A stretch of DNA of 55,756 nt from Verrucomicrobiia bacterium (GCA_030431475.1 JAUIJD010000030.1:1-55756); one strand, 5' to 3'; shown: positions 41,792 to 54,800, numbered from the stretch's first letter. The notes: generated by a model from the sequence alone, not told the origin. A program made the numbers and translations.

Positions 41792-44700
41792 TTACTCGGC
41801 GCCGGAAACCTCGATGCGGTAGAACTCGGCTTCGCCGCTACCCGTGAGGGTGGCCTCGAGAGCCGGGGCCGGGTCGAAGGTGCTGAGGTCGTTCGAGCGG
41901 AACAGCGGCAGGCTCAGGGTGGTGTTGCCACCGTCGCCGCCACCCTGGATCATGACCTGGCTGCCGGTCACGAGATCAAGGATGCTGTCCTCGGTGTAGA
42001 GGCCGGCGAAGACGGACGCGGCATCGGCGACGAGCGGGTCGAAACCGAGCGCCGAGTTGTTGAACTCCACGCCGTCACTGACGCCGTCACCATCGGTGTC
42101 GGCCAGGTTCGGATTGGTGCCGATCGTGCCTTCCTCGGTGTCGGTCAGGCCGTCACCGTCGGTATCCACGGCGCCGCCGGGCATCAGGTTCGCGCTGCTG
42201 GCGTAGGACCAACCGGCGAGCCAGTTGTTCATGCCGAACGCACCCTGGAAGCAGGGGTCGCAGATGCTGCCGGCGTTGCGGTAGGTGCCCTGGCTCTCGT
42301 CGATGTCCGCCGAAGCGGTGATCGACGCGCCGTTGTAGGCCCACAGCGGGCTGTCCGTACCGAGCGTCGGATCCAGCGAACCCGAACCGACCACACGGCT
42401 GACGCTCGTCAGCGGGCTCGCACCGAGCACCGTGTTGCTGGCACCGATGCCGTCGACCGTGCCGTCGTAGTCACCCAGGAACAGCGCGATCTCCTCGGTG
42501 TAGGAGTTCTTCGCCCCGGTCGGAACGTTGAACCACGAGCTGTTCTCGAAGCGCAGGAAGCCGTTGTTCACCCGGGCCTGCGTCAGCGCCGGCTCGTCGG
42601 TCCCCGTGCCCAGGTCGATGCCCGTGCCGAAGTCCATGAACAGCGCGTTGTGATACTGGCCCGCGAAGTCCTCGCGAAGCTTGAACGCCGTGCCCGTCGC
42701 CGTGCTGTTCTGGCCGATGAAGGTCGCGTTCAGCACGATCGGAAGCGTCCGCTCCGAAGCGAAGTCGTTGGCCGCCGCATTCACCCGGCCGTCGTGCTCT
42801 CCCGCCTTGTCGGCGCTGCCGTTCGCTCCGAGGTTGGACTGGATCACGAACCAGAACTGGTGGGTGCCCTGGTGGCCCTGGTCGAAGTCGAAGGAGTCGT
42901 CGTCGCACATGATCGCGGCGAGATACTTCGTGTCGACCGTGCCGCCGAACCACTCGAAGCCGTCGTCGCTGTTCGACACCACCTCGATGTGCTCGATGCA
43001 GGTGCCGCGGCCGACGCCGCCCATGGTGAGGCCGTTGACCTCCTCACCCGCGGCGAACTCGTAGCCACCGAAGCGGATCGAGACATACTTCATCACCCCC
43101 GACGAATCGTAGGGGTCGAAGGTCTCGCTGTTCTGCAGGTCCGCCCCGTAGAGCACCCGCGGGTCGCTGCCGGGCGCGAAGCCCTCGACCGAACCGATGC
43201 CGGTGTTGGTGCCGCCGGAGTACTTGGTCACCGGCGCGTTGCCGAGCAGCACGATGCCGCCCCACAGGCTCATGTTTTCACCGGCCACCGGGAACACGGC
43301 GCCGTCGCCGTTGCCGTCGCCGTCGGTGTCGAGACCGTCGAGTTCGAAGATCGTGGTGAACACGATCGGCGCGTCGCAGGTGCCCTCGGCCACCAGCGTG
43401 CCACCCCGGGCCACGACCAGCGCGCCGAAGTCGTCGTTGGTCTTGTCGGCGTCATCGTTGTTGAGCGGATCGCCGTCCAGGCCGTTGTCGTTGTAGGTCG
43501 ACACGACGTAGGTGCCGGGCTCGATGATGAGCGTGGCGCCCTCTTCGACGAAGACCGGCTCGTCGAGCACGTAGGTGTTGTCGTTGCTCCAGACCATCAC
43601 GCCGGCGGGAAGCGGGCCCGCACCGTCGTAGTCGGTGGTGGCTTCGATGCCGTCGAGATTGCCGGTGTTGCCACTCAGCAGATCGGTCAGCACGTTGACA
43701 CGCGGGCGGGAAGCCAGCGGGACCACGGCGTCCGGGGCGGCGAGGGTGCCGCTCTCGGCGAGGTAGGACCAACCGGCGAGCCAGTTGTCGGCACCGAACG
43801 CACCCTGGTGGGTGGCGTCGCAGATGCTGCCGGCGTTGCGGTAGGTGCCCTGGCTTTCGTCGATGTCCGCCGAGGCGGTGATCGACGCGCCGTTGTAGGC
43901 CCACAGCGGGCTGTCCGCACCGAGCGTCGGGTCCAGCGAACCCGAACCGATCACGCGGCTGACGCCGGTCAGCGGGCTCGCACCGAGCACCGTGTTGCTG
44001 GCACCGATGCCGTCGACCGTGCCGTCGTAGTCACCCAGGAACAGCGCGATCTCCTCGGTGTAGGAGTTCTTCGCTCCGGTCGGAACGTTGAACCACGAGC
44101 TGTTCTCGAAGCGCAGGAAGCCGTTGTTCACCCGGGCCTGCGTCAGCGCCGGCTCGTCGGTCCCCGTGCCCAGGTCGATGCCCGTGCCGAAGTCCATGAA
44201 CAGCGCGTTGTGATACTGGCCCGCGAAGTCCTCGCGAAGCTTGAACGCCGTGCCCGTCGCCGTGCTGTTCTGGCCGATGAAGGTCGCGTTCAGCACGATC
44301 GGAAGCGTCCGCTCCGAAGCGAAGTCGTTGGCCGCCGCATTCACCCGGCCGTCGTGCTCTCCCGCCTTGTCGGCGCTGCCGTTCGCTCCGAGGTTGGACT
44401 GGATCACGAACCAGAACTGGTGGGTGCCCTGGTGGCCCTGGTCGAAGTCGAAGGAGTCGTCGTCGCACATGATCGCGGCGAGATACTTCGTGTCGACCGT
44501 GCCGCCGAACCACTCGAAGCCGTCGTCGCTGTTCGACACCACCTCGATGTGCTCGATGCAGGTGCCGCGGCCGACGCCGCCCATGGTGAGGCCGTTGACC
44601 TCCTCACCCGCGGCGAACTCGTAGCCACCGAAGCGGATCGAGACATACTTCATCACCCCCGACGAATCGTAGGGGTCGAAGGTCTCGCTGTTCTGCAGGT

Positions 44701-45328
44701 CCGCCCCGTAGAGCACCCGCGGGTCGCTGCCGGGCGCGAAGCCCTCGACCGAACCGATGCCGGTGTTGGTGCCGCCGGAGTACTTGGTCACCGGCGCGTT
44801 GCCGAGCAGCACGACGCCGCCCCACAGGCTCATGTTCTCACCGGCCACCGGGAACACGGCGCCGTCGCCGTTGCCGTCGCCGTCGGTGTCGAGGCCGTCG
44901 CGCTCGAAGATCGTGGTGAACACGATCGGAGCATCGCAGGTGCCCTCGGCCACCAGCGTGCCGCCCCGGGCCACGACCAGCGCGCCGAAGTCGTCGTTGG
45001 TCTTGTCGGCGTCGTCGTTGTTGAGCGGATCGCCGTCCAGGCCGTTGTCGTTGTAGGTGCTGTAGATCTTGGTGCCGGGCTCGATGATGAGCTTGGCGCC
45101 GTCTTCGACGAACACGGGCTCGTCGAGGATGTACTCGTTGTCGGCGGTCCAGACCATCACGCCGGCGGGAAGCGGGCCCGCGCCGTCGTAGTCGGTGGTG
45201 GCCTCGATGCCGTCGAGATTGCCGGTGTTGCCACTCAGCAGATCGGTCAGCACGTTGACTTCCGCGGAGAAGGCCGCGGGGGTCAGCAGCCCGATGGTGG
45301 CTGCGGTGGTAAGCAGTTGTTGTTTCAT
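41792..45328 (-). CDS. Secreted beta-helix protein with two near-identical ~520-aa modules
   Basis: A 1178-aa protein starting MKQQLLTTAATIGLLTPAAFSAEV at 45328 (signal peptide). Two copies of one module follow: VNVLTDLLSGNTGNLDGI, FVEDGAKLIIEPGT, GALVVARGGTLVAEGTCDAPIVFT, MSLWGGVVLLGNAPV, VMKYVSIRFGGYEFA, EVNGLTMGGVGRGTCIEHIEVV and DDGFEWFGGTVDTKYLAAIMCDDDSFD. Similar G-T-IEHIEV...GGTVDTKYL proteins are commonly encoded next to TonB receptors. The end has two thrombospondin-3-like Ca sites (DTDGDGLTDTEEG, DTDGDGVSDGVEF) and FYRIEVSGAE. A role in presenting or binding the TonB substrate is inference. It lies 195 bases after the receptor gene. Confidence 0.88.
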   Translation of the reverse strand: MKQQLLTTAATIGLLTPAAFSAEVNVLTDLLSGNTGNLDGIEATTDYDGAGPLPAGVMVWTADNEYILDEPVFVEDGAKLIIEPGTKIYSTYNDNGLDGDPLNNDDADKTNDDFGALVVARGGTLVAEGTCDAPIVFTTIFERDGLDTDGDGNGDGAVFPVAGENMSLWGGVVLLGNAPVTKYSGGTNTGIGSVEGFAPGSDPRVLYGADLQNSETFDPYDSSGVMKYVSIRFGGYEFAAGEEVNGLTMGGVGRGTCIEHIEVVSNSDDGFEWFGGTVDTKYLAAIMCDDDSFDFDQGHQGTHQFWFVIQSNLGANGSADKAGEHDGRVNAAANDFASERTLPIVLNATFIGQNSTATGTAFKLREDFAGQYHNALFMDFGTGIDLGTGTDEPALTQARVNNGFLRFENSSWFNVPTGAKNSYTEEIALFLGDYDGTVDGIGASNTVLGASPLTGVSRVIGSGSLDPTLGADSPLWAYNGASITASADIDESQGTYRNAGSICDATHQGAFGADNWLAGWSYLAESGTLAAPDAVVPLASRPRVNVLTDLLSGNTGNLDGIEATTDYDGAGPLPAGVMVWSNDNTYVLDEPVFVEEGATLIIEPGTYVVSTYNDNGLDGDPLNNDDADKTNDDFGALVVARGGTLVAEGTCDAPIVFTTIFELDGLDTDGDGNGDGAVFPVAGENMSLWGGIVLLGNAPVTKYSGGTNTGIGSVEGFAPGSDPRVLYGADLQNSETFDPYDSSGVMKYVSIRFGGYEFAAGEEVNGLTMGGVGRGTCIEHIEVVSNSDDGFEWFGGTVDTKYLAAIMCDDDSFDFDQGHQGTHQFWFVIQSNLGANGSADKAGEHDGRVNAAANDFASERTLPIVLNATFIGQNSTATGTAFKLREDFAGQYHNALFMDFGTGIDLGTGTDEPALTQARVNNGFLRFENSSWFNVPTGAKNSYTEEIALFLGDYDGTVDGIGASNTVLGASPLTSVSRVVGSGSLDPTLGTDSPLWAYNGASITASADIDESQGTYRNAGSICDPCFQGAFGMNNWLAGWSYASSANLMPGGAVDTDGDGLTDTEEGTIGTNPNLADTDGDGVSDGVEFNNSALGFDPLVADAASVFAGLYTEDSILDLVTGSQVMIQGGGDGGNTTLSLPLFRSNDLSTFDPAPALEATLTGSGEAEFYRIEVSGAE
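42200..45260 (-). repeat. 1560-bp tandem duplication within the beta-helix gene
   Basis: The two modules are offset by exactly 1560 bases (520 codons): for instance 42471/44031, 42681/44241 and 42844/44404 correspond. Between about 42480 and 43260 and its partner I found only isolated base differences; divergence grows toward both ends. This indicates recent duplication or ongoing gene conversion. Outer limits are approximate. Confidence 0.9.
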
Positions 45329-45523
45329 GGTTGGTTCGTTCGTCGGCGGCCCGGAACCCGCTTCCGCGGGCGTCTGACCGACCATCCATCGCTTGACGAC
45401 AGATGTCCGAAGCCGCGTCGTTCCTAGTGCTCCATCCGGATCATACAAAGGGCCCGCGCGTGACAAATCCGTCGCATGCACCGGACCGCTCCGTCCCGCC
45501 GTCATCCGGCGGAAAACTTCCTG

Positions 45524-48500
45524 TTAGAAAGAAGTCTCGTACGACAACGCGAAGGTCCTCCCGGGGGAGTAGCGGTCGTAGTCGAAGCCGCTCGGGTCGT
45601 AAAAACTCCGCACCTCGGCATCCAGCAGGTTGCCGGCCTTGAAGGTCAGGGTGCCGTCGCAACCGAAGAGCTCGAGCTCCTTCTTGATCACCAGATCCAG
45701 GGTGGACCGGGCCTCCTGCATCACGCGGTCGTCGGTCACCGCCCGCGGCACGATGCCGAGGTACTCGCCGGTGTAGTTGTAGATCAGGTTCACCCCCAGG
45801 CCGAGCTCGTCGTTGTCGTAGCCGAGGATGAAGTTGACGATCTGCTCCGGCTGTCCCTCGAAGCCGATCGTGACCGGCTGGGTGCCGCCGCCCGGCGCCA
45901 GGATGTTCGTTTCGAGGTTGGAATTGATATAGGTGTAGTTGGCGGTGACGTTCCAGTTCGTGAGCAGGTTCTTGCTGACCTCGAACTCGACTCCCTGGAT
46001 CACCCCCTCGTCGCCGTTGCGATAGGTCAGCACGTCGGCCCCGAGGTCGCTCTGCGCCAGCTCGAAGGCCTTGATGATCGGCTGGTCGACGAGCTTGTGG
46101 AACAGGGACAAGCCGAACACCGTGCCGTCCGTCGGCGCATAGCGGAACGACAGGTCGAAGTTCTCGATCAACGAGTCGGTGAGATCCGGATTGCCGAGGC
46201 GGACGTCACCGGTCCCCTGGTCCTCGGTCTGGATCGGCGCGAACTCATAGAAGGTCGGTCGACCGACCGTGCGGCTCCATGCGGTCTCCACCCGGAACCG
46301 GTCTTCGTCGCCGAACGCACGCCTGAGGCGGACCGCGGGCAGGAAATACTGGTTGGTCTGTTCTCCGCGGATCGCCTCGTTCGCGGCCACGAAGTTCAGG
46401 GTCCCCGGGCCGAGAATCTCATACGAGCGGGTCTCCGACTCGAAGCGGCCGCCGATCATCAGCTCCCACCGGTTGAGGTTCAGCGTCCCGGTCAGATAGG
46501 CGGCGTCGATGGTGGTCGCCGCATCGACGTTGCGCCGGGTGTCCCGGCTGATGGTCGCCCGGCGGTAATAGAGGGAATTCGGCCCGTCCACGCGCCCGTC
46601 GAAGATGTCGCTACCGTCCTGGTACTCGGTGCCGTAGCCGAGGGAATCGGTCGCATCGATGCCGAATTGCCCGTCGTCGCGGTCGATGAGCAGAGGAAAG
46701 TTCACGACCTCGTTCCGGCCCAGCAGATAGAAAAGCTCGCCCCGCACCTCGCGCTCCCGCTCGAGGAAGCTGCCGCCGAAGCCGAGCTCGAAGCGATCGT
46801 CGGACGACTCGCTGAAGTAATAGGGAATCGCGAGGTCGAGGTTGCCGTTCATCATCTGCTCCTCGGTCGAGAGCGACTCCCGGGTCAGGTTGATGATGGT
46901 GCCGGCGATCCCCTCCTGCCCGGTGTCCGCGGTGGTCAACTGCTGGCCCCTCGACGGATCGTAGGACTCGGGGATCTGCACCGAGGGATCCGGGATCTCG
47001 ATCACGATTCCTCCCGGCAGATTGATCACCCGAACCCCGGGGTAGGTGAGGTTGGCGAGCCTCGGATCCGCGAAGTCGAGCTGATCGAAGTTGTACTGGC
47101 TGGTGTGCGGGCGGATCTCGGAGGCCTCCGAGCGGGCGAGGTTCCAGTTCAGCTTGATGCCGCGGTCCGGATCCTCACCGAAGGCGTGCGAGCCCCGGAG
47201 CTGGGTGACCTCGAGATCCCGCCGCAGTGGATCCAGCTGGTCGTAGGCGTCGTAGATGAAGGCCGCATCGCCGTAGAAAGTCGCGCTGTCGGGCTGGCGC
47301 GGATTCGACGACACAAAGGCAGGCCCTCCCGATCCCTCGCCGAAACGCATCTGCTTCACCGAGTCCGTCGCATCGTGGTAGCGGAAGTAGTTCAACCCGA
47401 GCTCGTGGTGGTCCCCGACCCGGAGCCCCGCGGCCAGCAAAAGGCCCCAGTCGACCTTCCGCTCGTACTCGTTGACCGTCTGTTTCTGGTTCAGTCGGTT
47501 GGCGGTCGGGTCATACCCCCGGCCCTGGAAGCGATCGAGCACCACGTCGTCCTCCTGCCCCTGGGTGAAGGCGGCCACCACCCCGAGCTCGATGCCGTCG
47601 CGCAGCTCGAAGGTCTCACCGTAGGTGATGTCGATCCCGAGCGGAGTCTTCGCCGAATCCCGTGCGGGTCGCACGCTGCGCGAGGTGTTCAAGCTCTCGT
47701 AGAATGCCTTGCGCTCCGCGTTGGACCCGAGGGTTCGCGACTTCAACCCGAAGTCATTGGTCAGCATGCCCGGGCCATTCCCCAACCCGAGGAACCCCGG
47801 GTCACTCTCGGGGATCACGAAGAAGTCCCGCGCATCCTCGAGGTTCGACTTGTACTTGGTCCCGATCTCGACCTCGAGAATCCGTTCCTCCGGGAAGGCC
47901 AGGGTCTCGAGCGCGACCAGACCCCCGGCCCACTCTCCGGTCACGTTGGGCGTGTAGGTCTTGTAGATGTTGACCGCTTGCAGGAGGTGCGAAGGAAAGA
48001 GGTCGAGCTGAACCGCCTTGCGCGACGGGTCGGCACTCGAAATCTGCGAGCCGTTGAAAAGCGTGTTCGAGTAACGGTCCCCCAGGCCCCGGACCACGGC
48101 ATAGCGCCCGCCGACGATGTTGGCACCCGAGATTTTGGAGACCGCCCCGGCGGCGTCGCTCACGCCGGTGCGACTCAGCTCCTCCTTGTCGAGTCCGCTC
48201 GATAGCCCCTGCGAGATCGTAAGCTCGAGATTGAAGTCTCCCTGGTTGGTCTCGTTGTACTCTCCCACCACCGATTCCTCGGCCAGCATGTACTCCCCGT
48301 CGGCGGTATCGACGGCCGGCTTTTTCCGCAGCGCGAGGCGGACTTCAGCCGGCGCGCCGGGACGCGGACTCGCCGCGACCGAGGCGATCGAGTACTCCAG
48401 CTTCACGGCCTCGACCGTGTAGTCCCCGGTGGGCAGTCCGCCGATGCGGAACCGCCCCTGGGCATCGGTGATATCTTCCCTCCCTTGACCGAGCACCACC

Positions 48501-49198
48501 ACACTCGCCCCGGCAATCGGCTCGAGCGTCGTCACATCCGACACTTCTCCGGTGATCACGCAATTTCCCTGCTCCCGCTCGATCGGGAGGAGGTCGCGGG
48601 GCTCTCCCCCACCCGCACCGGGATCGGCGACATCGGGATCGACGGGATCCACCGGGTCCGCGGGGGTCCAGGCATCGTCGGATTCTTCGGGAGGATCGAT
48701 GCCCACCTCACTGTTCGCGGGTGCCTCCTCGGAGAGGTCTTCCTCGACCACGGGTGAGGCGAGGTCCGAATCCGCCGGCCCGACCGCATCGTCCGACTCC
48801 TCCCCCGCCAGGACCTTGAGGAACGGCGACGGCGACGTGGCCAGATGGGAAAGGGGATCCGGCAACTCAAGGACGGCGGGAAGCACCTCCCAACCCTTCT
48901 GCCAGGGCGCCCTCCAGCTCAACGGTTCCGGAGCCGCGACCACCGGCTCGACCACCGGCGCACTCCCGACCTCCTTCGGCGGAAGCAGTGCCGCCGAAGC
49001 GGTGATGCCCGCGGAAACGGGAGCGCTCTCGATCGCGACGGCCGGATGGAGCACCACGGTCGGCGCCCAACAGATCATGAGAAGCGCCGCCGAAAGGCGG
49101 CGACGGCGATCGGCGGCCCCGAATGCGGGCGCAGCGGACCGGACGCGGTGACACAGCCGTCGCAGGTAGGGGAATGGATCGAAAGATGACGGCGGCAT
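45524..49198 (-). CDS. TonB-dependent receptor with extended N-terminus
   Basis: A 1224-aa outer-membrane receptor. Start at 49198 (MPPSSFDPFPYLRRL) places a hydrophobic segment (LSAALLMICWAPTVVLHPAVAI) near residue 35 as a long signal sequence; the true start could be 49216. Residues ~60-210 are a Pro/Asp/Glu-rich spacer. A carboxypeptidase-regulatory-like domain follows (ITGEVSDVTTLEPIAGASVVVLGQG...GDYTVEAVKLEYS, ~213-275), then the plug (GRYAVVRGLGDRYSNTLFNGSQI, VNIYKTYTPNVTGEWAGGLV) and a 22-strand-size barrel ending FALSYETSF. This receptor type (VVRGLGDRY plug) is the one usually linked with DUF3450/TtpC energizers. Ligand unknown. Confidence 0.92.
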   Translation of the reverse strand: MPPSSFDPFPYLRRLCHRVRSAAPAFGAADRRRRLSAALLMICWAPTVVLHPAVAIESAPVSAGITASAALLPPKEVGSAPVVEPVVAAPEPLSWRAPWQKGWEVLPAVLELPDPLSHLATSPSPFLKVLAGEESDDAVGPADSDLASPVVEEDLSEEAPANSEVGIDPPEESDDAWTPADPVDPVDPDVADPGAGGGEPRDLLPIEREQGNCVITGEVSDVTTLEPIAGASVVVLGQGREDITDAQGRFRIGGLPTGDYTVEAVKLEYSIASVAASPRPGAPAEVRLALRKKPAVDTADGEYMLAEESVVGEYNETNQGDFNLELTISQGLSSGLDKEELSRTGVSDAAGAVSKISGANIVGGRYAVVRGLGDRYSNTLFNGSQISSADPSRKAVQLDLFPSHLLQAVNIYKTYTPNVTGEWAGGLVALETLAFPEERILEVEIGTKYKSNLEDARDFFVIPESDPGFLGLGNGPGMLTNDFGLKSRTLGSNAERKAFYESLNTSRSVRPARDSAKTPLGIDITYGETFELRDGIELGVVAAFTQGQEDDVVLDRFQGRGYDPTANRLNQKQTVNEYERKVDWGLLLAAGLRVGDHHELGLNYFRYHDATDSVKQMRFGEGSGGPAFVSSNPRQPDSATFYGDAAFIYDAYDQLDPLRRDLEVTQLRGSHAFGEDPDRGIKLNWNLARSEASEIRPHTSQYNFDQLDFADPRLANLTYPGVRVINLPGGIVIEIPDPSVQIPESYDPSRGQQLTTADTGQEGIAGTIINLTRESLSTEEQMMNGNLDLAIPYYFSESSDDRFELGFGGSFLEREREVRGELFYLLGRNEVVNFPLLIDRDDGQFGIDATDSLGYGTEYQDGSDIFDGRVDGPNSLYYRRATISRDTRRNVDAATTIDAAYLTGTLNLNRWELMIGGRFESETRSYEILGPGTLNFVAANEAIRGEQTNQYFLPAVRLRRAFGDEDRFRVETAWSRTVGRPTFYEFAPIQTEDQGTGDVRLGNPDLTDSLIENFDLSFRYAPTDGTVFGLSLFHKLVDQPIIKAFELAQSDLGADVLTYRNGDEGVIQGVEFEVSKNLLTNWNVTANYTYINSNLETNILAPGGGTQPVTIGFEGQPEQIVNFILGYDNDELGLGVNLIYNYTGEYLGIVPRAVTDDRVMQEARSTLDLVIKKELELFGCDGTLTFKAGNLLDAEVRSFYDPSGFDYDRYSPGRTFALSYETSF

Positions 49199-49384
49199 CA
49201 CGTGCCCGCGCGGCATAGCGACTGCCCGAGGGGCAACGAAGTGGGGGACCGTGACGGTTTCGTCACGACCCGTCCGGACGCTGCGTGACAACCCGTCGAA
49301 CGGAGGCTCCCGCCACCTGGCGAAAACCGGCCCGCGGACCGGGAACGCCGGGACGTCGGGGCCCGGTGATGGTGCGTATCACCC

Positions 49385-51727
<2,343 letters not shown>

Positions 51728-51889
51728 GATGAATGGATCGAACGCCCCGCACCGGGACGCGCCGTCAGACTAGCACGCCTCGGGCCGCAGGGCAAAGGCG
51801 CGGCAGACTAGCGTGGCCCGGAGGAAAGGAAACCCCCTTTTTTCGCGTGGCCCTTGCCCTCCCGCACGCCATCGGGGAGCATTCCCGGG

Positions 51890-54800
51890 ATGCGCGAATC
51901 GGCCCCCGACGGATCCGGCGAAAAGCGCCCGGCGCGACGCGGCGGGTGGCTCCGCCGACGCTCGGGCGGCGCCACCGGCGGCCGGGTCCTCGGGATGATG
52001 GTCGACGCCTTCGCCGGCTTCGCCACCCTCGACGGCCGGCTCGACCCCAGCGAGGCCGAGCTCATCCTCGACCTGTTGCGGTCCGCCTTCCCCGAGGCGG
52101 ACCACAGCTGGCTCGCCCGCCGGGTGCAGCGCGCCGTGCGCGATCCCAAACCGCTGGCCAACACCGCGGCCGAACTCCGCGAGGTGCTCGACGAACCGGA
52201 GAAGATGGCGGTCGGGCTCCAGCTCTACACGCTGGTCGATGCCGCCGAGCTCACCGGGCGCAGCCGCTCGGCCTTCGAGGTCTTCATGCGGCGACTCGGC
52301 ACGCCCGAACACGCCCGTCAGATCCTCGATGAAATGGGCGGCCTGCCCGCCAACTCGCCGGTCGGCTTCGAACGCATCATCTTCTCCCGCCGCCACTACG
52401 CTGACGTCGTGCTGCCGGAAGAGGCCCGCGACCACGGCTTCCGCGTCTACCGCGCCGCCGACCTCGTGCTCGTGCGCAACACCGGAAAGGCCCCGCTCTG
52501 GATGCGCGGCCGCTCGCTCGAGCCCGGAAACTTCCTGCGCATGCGACCCCGCCAGCAGCTCCTCGTGCCCGGGTGGACGCTGACCTGCGAGGACCTCGTC
52601 TTCTTCCTCAACGTCGCCCTGACCGGCAACCCGTCGACGATCTACCTCGCCTCGACGCCCGACGGCTGGACCAGCGAGCGAAGCCGCAGCCGGCAGAGCA
52701 CGGTGCGCATCCGCTTCGGCCTGCGTGCCGAGGTCGAGGCGTTGAAACCGACCGCGACCGTGGTCGTCGGCCGCGGCCCGCTGAAACCCGGCCTCCCCCT
52801 GATCTGCGGGCACCAGGACAAGCTCAGCGGCGAAAGCGGCCTGACCGCCTCGCTCGATGCCCTGCGTCGCCGCGCCGCCGAGGCCGGCGGCCGCTTCCGG
52901 CTCGATGCCGACCAGCGCGACTTCCGCGTGTCCAACGACCCCGCGGTGCTCGACCGGGGCGACCTCCTGCTCAGCCCGGGCCTTGCGCCGCGCGTCGTGC
53001 TCCGGGTCCGTTTCGACCCCGAGACCCGCACCGGCGACGTGTTCGTCCGCGAAGCCGCCGGTCCGGTCGTCGCCGACGGCGCCCCGGTCCGCGCCTCGGC
53101 CCAGCTCCGGGAAGGATCGGTGATCCGCATCTCCCGCACCCAGGCCCTGCGCTGCCGCTTCAGCGAGGGCATCATCGACGAGGAACGCAACCTGATCGAA
53201 ACGCTGCGCGTCGAGGACTTGATCCACAATTTCGTCCCCGAGGCCCGCGCCCTGGACAACATCTCCTTCGAGGTCCGGCGCGGGGAGATGCTCTGCATCA
53301 TCGGCCCCAGCGGCTGCGGCAAGAGCACGCTGCTCTCCATCCTCGCCGGTCACAAGCGTCCCACCCGCGGGCGCGTCCGGCTCAACGACGCGTCGCTCTA
53401 CGAGCACCGCGAGGACCTCGCGCCCTTCATCGCCAACATGCCCCAGGAGGAGGCGCTCAACCCGCAGCTCACGGTGCGCGAACACCTCCGCCACGCGACC
53501 GCGATCCGCCGCGCCTCGCTGCCGAAGAGCGAGATCGGCCGCCGGGCCGACGGCATCGTCGCCGAGCTCGGCCTGCAGTCGATCGCCCGCCGGCGGGTCG
53601 GCTCCCCCGGCGAGAAGACCCTCTCCGGCGGCGAGCGCAGCCGGCTCAACCTCGGCCTCGACCTCGGCAGCGCGGCCGAGGTCTTCCTCTTCGACGAGCC
53701 CATTTCCGGGCTGTCCTCGAAGGACTCCGAACACGTCGCCGAAACCCTGCGCTCGCTGGCGCGCGACAAGATCGTGATCGCCTCGCTGCACCGGCCCGGC
53801 GCCAACGTACTACGTCTCTGCGACAAGGTGCTGCTGCTCGACAACGGCGGCCGCCTCGCCTTCTTCGGCACGCCGACGGGGATGATCGAGTACTTCCATG
53901 AAGCCTGCGGCGAACTCGGCATCCCCCACCCCTCGGTCGATGCGAAGGTTCCACTGGGGGCCGACTTCGTCTTCGACGTGCTCGAGACGCCCCTCGCCCA
54001 GTTCGGCGGCGGCGAGCATGCCGGGGCGACGCGGCGGTTCCCGCCGAACTTCTGGCAGGAACGCTTTGAAAGCCGGGTGCTCATCCACTCGCTCGGCGCC
54101 CCCGCCCCGGCATCCCGCATCGAGTCCCTGCCCGAGCTCACGCATCGCGGCGTCCCCGGCGTGCGCTCGGGCCGCCGCCGTTTCCACGAGGCCTATCGTA
54201 CTTTCCACACGCAGTTCGCGCGCGCCTTCCTCTCCAAGCTGCGCAACCGGGGCACGATCTACGCCACGCTCATCGAGGCCCCGCTGCTGGCGGCGCTCGT
54301 CGCCATCACCCTGCGGTCGTCGCCGGAGGGCGCCTACCAGTTCTCCACCGCGCTCCACGTCCCCGCCTACCTGTTCCTCTCGGCCACCGTGGCCATGTTC
54401 CTCGGGCTGACCAACTCGGCCACCGAGATCCTCCGCGACCGGCCCACGCTGCGCCGCGAACGCAACGCCCGCCCCAGCGCCATCCTCTACGTCGCCGCGA
54501 AGTTCACCGCGCTCGCCGTGGTCGCGGCCGTTCAGTGCTTCATCTACACCGCGGTCGGCCACCGCATCCTGGAAATCCACGGGACCTTGATCGACCAGTG
54601 GCAGTGGATGACGCTCACCGCCTGCACCGGCACCGCCCTCGCGCTGCTGGTCTCGGCCCTGGTCCGCACCGAGCGCGCCGCGCTCACCGCCGTGCCGCTG
54701 CTGCTGGTGCCCCAGATGCTGCTGGCCGGCGCCCTGGTCCCGTTCCGGGAAATGAACCGCGGGCTCTTCGAGGACGCCAGCATCGAGCGCGAGCGCGGCG

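Noticed and set aside
41633-45427. 1264-aa frame antisense to the duplicated beta-helix gene
   Set aside because: Its apparent internal repeats merely mirror the 1560-bp duplication; there is no plausible domain, and the sense gene has a signal peptide and a terminator.
45476-48205. 909-aa frame antisense to the TonB-dependent receptor
   Set aside because: No motif; the sense frame has plug, barrel and terminal aromatic residue.
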